Of a DNA stretch of 64,000 bases, positions 60,845-64,000 are shown in pieces. Position 1 is the stretch's first letter. The number at the start of each line of letters is the position of its first letter. A model generated the notes under the pieces. The model was not told the origin of the DNA, made no database searches, and saw nothing but the letters and a program-made list of their open reading frames with translations. This DNA comes from Rhizophagus clarus (lineage: Eukaryota > Glomeromycota > Glomeromycetes > Glomerales > Glomeraceae), in NCBI GenBank assembly GCA_015698045.1, contig BLAL01000090.1, forward strand, positions 62,001 to 126,000, in the 5' to 3' direction. The position numbers were made by a program, and so were the translations under genes.

Positions 60845-61323
60845 TATATAAAAATGTTAGAACAGACAGTTTTAGCATTTTTTTTTTTTTACATATATTA
60901 AAAAATGTTAGGATAGTCAGTTTTGGCATTTTTTTTTGTGTTTTTATATATATAAAAAATGCCAGAATTAAGGTTGCCTGTCTAAACTAATTTTAAATTT
61001 GGCTAAACATTTAAACTCTAGTTTTACTGATTTTTTAATAACATTTTACTATTATTTCGTTATTTAATATGATTTACTATAAGTTTTGACATTTGTCAAG
61101 TTTTGTTAATTTTTTACTAAGATTTTAATATAGTTTTATTAAGTTTTACCCTTTCGACATTTAGACAGTTTGCTAAACTACCTAGTTTCACCCAGCAACC
61201 TTAACCAGAATAATTAGTTTTAGCGTTTTTTTACTTTACATATAAAAAATATCAAAACAATCAGTTTCAGTATTTTTTTTACTTTACATATAAAAACGCT
61301 AGGATAATCAGTTTTGGTATTTC
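60845..61323. repeat. array of about five 50-bp hairpin-forming repeats, one interrupted
   Basis: Units have the form TATAAAAAATG-C/T-C/T-AG-x-ATAxTCAGTTTTGGCA followed by a T run and TTTACA. They start near 60845, 60898, 60948 (interrupted by a MITE), 61238 and 61287. Within each unit AAAAATGCCA-like and TGGCATTTTT-like arms are complementary, so single strands can fold back. Divergence between units is moderate. Confidence 0.65.
60968..61204. mobile_element. 237-bp MITE with TTAAGGTTGC ends
   Basis: Perfect 10-bp ends TTAAGGTTGC and GCAACCTTAA bound the element. The flanks repeat CCAGAA, which lets the interrupted 50-bp repeat unit be read across the site as one piece. If the outer TTAA is instead the target duplication, the element would be piggyBac-like with GGTTGC ends. 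No ORF. Confidence 0.6.
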
Positions 61324-61853
61324 ATTAATCTAATTAAACCTGAGTATTATACATAGCATATACTCTGAGTATTTTAAAAATCTTATACCCCTCTATGACT
61401 TATGTATAGTATCCACCTGTATATAGTACTCTTAGGTACAGGTCAAAACCTCTAAAATTTGCAAGATACCCAGAGTATTATAGCAGTAGGTCAATACATC
61501 TGTATGGATGACTGTTGTTGGATTTTTTTGTATTATGCTTTTTCCATTCTATGATAGTAGATTTTGGATTTACCATTTGAGCTAAAATAAGCTTTTGTTT
61601 GAAAGTTTTATTGTGCTATTCTACTCGTAACCCTTTAGACCACGATTCTTGTCCCAAAGTAGTGCTCTTAAATAAAGTCTTATTATGAATACAGCCAAGA
61701 ATATCACAGATATCTTTCCTATTAATGAAACCAGTTTTCGAATTGGTATCTTGATTGAATATTTTATCTTTTTGCACTCGTTCACTAAATCTTTCACTTT
61801 GGCTTTTGGAAGAATAAGTAACATAGTCTTGGTGTTTATTTTGAAGCCAAGAT

Positions 61854-62151
61854 AGGACCCCAAACTATATATAAATAGGTCAGGGGTTGAGTTTGCTTAT
61901 TGATCATATAAAATTTTTAAAAAGTTGCATATTTTAGGGTATTTTTGAAAATTTCTTATCCTACATACCCCTGTATTTAAAATATCAACTGATTGGATTT
62001 TAATGAAATTTATATCATTGGATTCGTCTTAATAAGACGAATCCAATGGTATAAATTTTAATTTGATAGAATTAATATTGATCAAGATATCCTAAATTAA
62101 AAATTTTACTATATATTATATCTGACCTAAATAAGAGATGTTTGGGGTCCT
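61854..62151. mobile_element. 298-bp non-autonomous DNA transposon of the AGGACC family, foldback core
   Basis: Perfect 12-bp ends AGGACCCCAAAC, then AGGTCAG at positions 24-30 from both ends. Flanked by GCCAAGAT (61846-61853) and GCTAAGAT (62152-62159), an 8-bp duplication with one difference. The centre holds a 25-bp inverted repeat with one mismatch (62006-62030 against 62034-62058, 3-nt loop). No ORF. Inserted into the DIRS-like fossil. Confidence 0.8.
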
Positions 62152-63546
62152 GCTAAGATATTCTATTATTTGAGAAGGTATAAGCATTAATTTTTTGTTG
62201 TTTATTGTAAATCCCAACTCCTGAAAGGTTTTGATGACAATCTTTAATTGCTATAACGCTTCTTCTTTTGTGCGAACCATCAAGAGATTATTGTTCAAAT
62301 ATACCATCAATCTGATCTCCTGGTCCTGAAGCTATTTGACTACCGGATGAAGGACTTTTGTAAAACCCTTAGACTTGTTATTAATCCAAACAGTAGATAT
62401 GTGAAACAGTAACATTTATCCTAAAAATCAAACAAAAAATAAGGTTACTGATTTTTCGCTAATAGTATATAGAAAAATATTTGATTCAGATCGATCAAAA
62501 CTATGTAATCATTACGCTGAACTATTGATTTGATCAATTCTAAATTTTCCATTTTGAAATGTTGATAATAAACATATTGATTTAATTTTCATAAATCTAT
62601 GACTAGTTGGAGTTTTCCCCTTTTCTTTGGTATTAAAAACAGATTTGAGATAAAAAATAGAGTATCAACATCTAACTCACGAATCGCTCTCATCTGCAGT
62701 AAAGAATGAATCTTGTCAAAAAAGACCTCCAGATCTTTTTTGTTGTAAGAACGTGTTGAAACAGGGTGATAACCTAAAGGAGGGTTATTGACCATTCTGG
62801 TCAGTAACCCTTTTATATTATTTCCATAATCCAATTTTGGCCAAATGTAGAAATTCATCAGTGTTTAAAAAGAGAGATTCTTTCAGCGATCTTTGAGGGT
62901 ATTAAAGAGGGAACTATTTTTGGTTGTTTGATGATTGGCTTAACTGAAAATTTTTTTGGTTCTGAGAACGTGTAGAGAAGTTGTAGTTGAGATTACGATT
63001 TTTGCCTCTGTAGGAATTCTGAGATTTTAAAGAATTCTTGAATTGAACAGGTGAAAACTGTTTTTGTTGAGAGAGCTGTTGAGTTTGTTTCTTCTGATAA
63101 GCTGCATCATTAAACAACTTATTGAGATCAGTTTCCTCCTGAACTAATTCTAACAATTTTTCTCTAAAGATATTGCGTTGGATAGTCAGTTTTTATAATA
63201 GGATGAAAGGTTTTTGAATGCCAATTTCCTACAGAGATCATTTCCATAAGATAAAGAATCTAAAAGAAGTGCCTGGGAGTTGAGAACAGTTTTTCCAGCT
63301 GGAGCTAGCTTTTATATGATTTACTGGTTTCATCAGTCAGTTTTGAAGCGCACACCATTTGGAGAGTATTGTCGATCAGTTTGAGTATAGAGGAAATCTG
63401 ATAAAGAAGCTTGCTATAGTTTTTATTTGTCTCTTTATTAAAATGTGACATGATGGAAAGCATACGCAATTCTATTTTAAGTAGGGTAAAGGATATGTCT
63501 TTGTTATAGGATTTAGCCTGTAATATCTTTTTCTTAACAGTAGGGT

Positions 63547-63780
63547 AGGACCTAGAAATATATATATAGGGGTCAGGTGGCGAAAAAAATTTTTTATATG
63601 AGCTGTACGCATTTTTTTCAGGGCCAGAATTACAATAATGCTAGTCAATTTCTAAATTAAGAAATAAATCTTTGACCAGCACTATCTAAAATTATTCACA
63701 AAAGGAAAGATCTACATAGTTTTTATGGTTTGTTGTACGCAAACTCAAACCTGACCCTTTTATATATATTTCTGGGTCCT
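63547..63780. mobile_element. 234-bp non-autonomous DNA transposon of the AGGACC family
   Basis: Inverted ends of 32 bp with three mismatches (AGGACC, then AGAAATATATATA, then GGGTCAGGT). Flanked by a perfect 8-bp duplication AGTAGGGT (63539-63546 and 63781-63788). GGTCA again falls at positions 25-29 from each end. No ORF. It lies in the ORF1-side part of the DIRS-like fossil and, from its perfect duplication, is recent. Confidence 0.8.
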
Positions 63781-64000
63781 AGTAGGGTCAAGAGAGTGTC
63801 CAGAGTATATTTCTGTGGGAAGACTTGCCATAGAACTAGTAGCAGTCCAAGTATTTGAGTCATTTTCTTCAAAATCGAGATCATCTTTATTATTATGAAG
63901 AATAATAATATTATTATTATTATCGTTATTATCAGTTTGTTCGTTTGACATAATTTGAAGATGTTAACAAGAGCAAACTGCAACAAGTCAAAAATGGTCT

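Larger units (their letters stand above)
57765..61609. other. 3.8-kb gene-free, repeat-rich region
   Basis: No host gene is seen. It holds a poly(T) run (57817-57845), a possible pogo-like relic with a MITE in it, an AT-rich minisatellite near 60590-60675 made of AATATTTATAACATT-like units, and the hairpin repeat array with its MITE. The last three kinds are listed separately where supported. Confidence 0.55.
61610..63953 (-). mobile_element. broken DIRS-like retrotransposon fossil
   Basis: Reverse-strand pieces in order from 63951: an Asn/Asp-rich ORF1 start (MSNEQTDNNDNNN), a Gln/Asn-rich gag-like part near 62914-63156 (NSYRGKNRNLNYNFSTRSQN), a reverse transcriptase part near 62589-62858 (FFISNLFLIPKKRGKLQLVI) and an RT/RNase H-side part near 61621-61863 (YLGFKINTKTMLLILPKAKV). 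The RT wording fits tyrosine-recombinase (DIRS/Ngaro) elements better than LTR elements, but no recombinase is visible and the downstream end is missing. The copy carries several breaks and is not functional. Two younger non-autonomous DNA elements (61854-62151 and 63547-63780) are inserted in it. Moderate age. Confidence 0.6.

Overview
The window looks like a piece of an AT-rich, intron-rich fungal genome. Short GT-AG introns of about 50-110 bp interrupt nearly every gene, intergenic DNA is very AT-rich, and the single-copy genes (Vid27, farnesyltransferase beta, homoserine kinase, Sec22, a two-in-one Mad3/Bub1 checkpoint kinase) are the fungal set. Gene style, base composition, lineage-specific TRP-like and C2/helical-repeat families and the DIRS-like relic suggest an arbuscular mycorrhizal fungus of the Rhizophagus type (Glomeromycotina). 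That placement is inference from the sequence only.

Layout. 1-7.2 kb: 3' end of VID27, pyrroline-5-carboxylate reductase, NAC beta, farnesyltransferase beta. 7.2-11.2 kb: no gene, but a nested transposon cluster (a 1446-bp non-autonomous DNA element and a 205-bp MITE, both inside an older MITE). 11.2-46.7 kb: a dense housekeeping block with proteasome chaperone 4, WBP4-like splicing factor, MADBUB kinase, PDRG1, proteasome beta3, LAMTOR3, homoserine kinase, complex I 24-kDa subunit, SOSS-B-like OB protein, a C-terminally anchored inositol 5-phosphatase, an MBD4-type glycosylase, an unrecognised gene, a small basic protein, Polo kinase, signal peptidase subunit 2, a Ca2+-regulated mitochondrial carrier, Sec22, Ste14, a DUF262/GmrSD-N-like protein, ribosomal eS12, Ctk2 cyclin, clathrin light chain and Rpn10. 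47.8-56.4 kb: two decayed lineage-specific host genes, a C2-domain protein with tandem helical repeats and a TRP-like ion channel. 56.6-64 kb: gene-poor, repeat-rich DNA with relics, hairpin-forming tandem repeats, several MITEs and a broken DIRS-like retrotransposon carrying two younger DNA elements.

Functional links. Three genes serve the proteasome (assembly chaperone 4, beta3, Rpn10), two serve CaaX-protein maturation (Ram1, Ste14), and two are mitotic kinases (MADBUB, Polo). Genes lie on both strands with several short divergent promoters, and nothing suggests operon-like organisation.

The strongest new observation is a family of three non-autonomous DNA elements (1446, 298 and 234 bp). 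All six ends carry AGGACC at positions 1-6 and GGTCA at exactly positions 25-29, and each copy is flanked by an 8-bp target duplication. Other points of note are a DUF262 protein in a eukaryote, two GC-AG introns, a start codon apparently split by an intron, a 3-nt first coding exon, a third UIM-like motif in Rpn10 and the decayed 47.8-56.4 kb gene pair.
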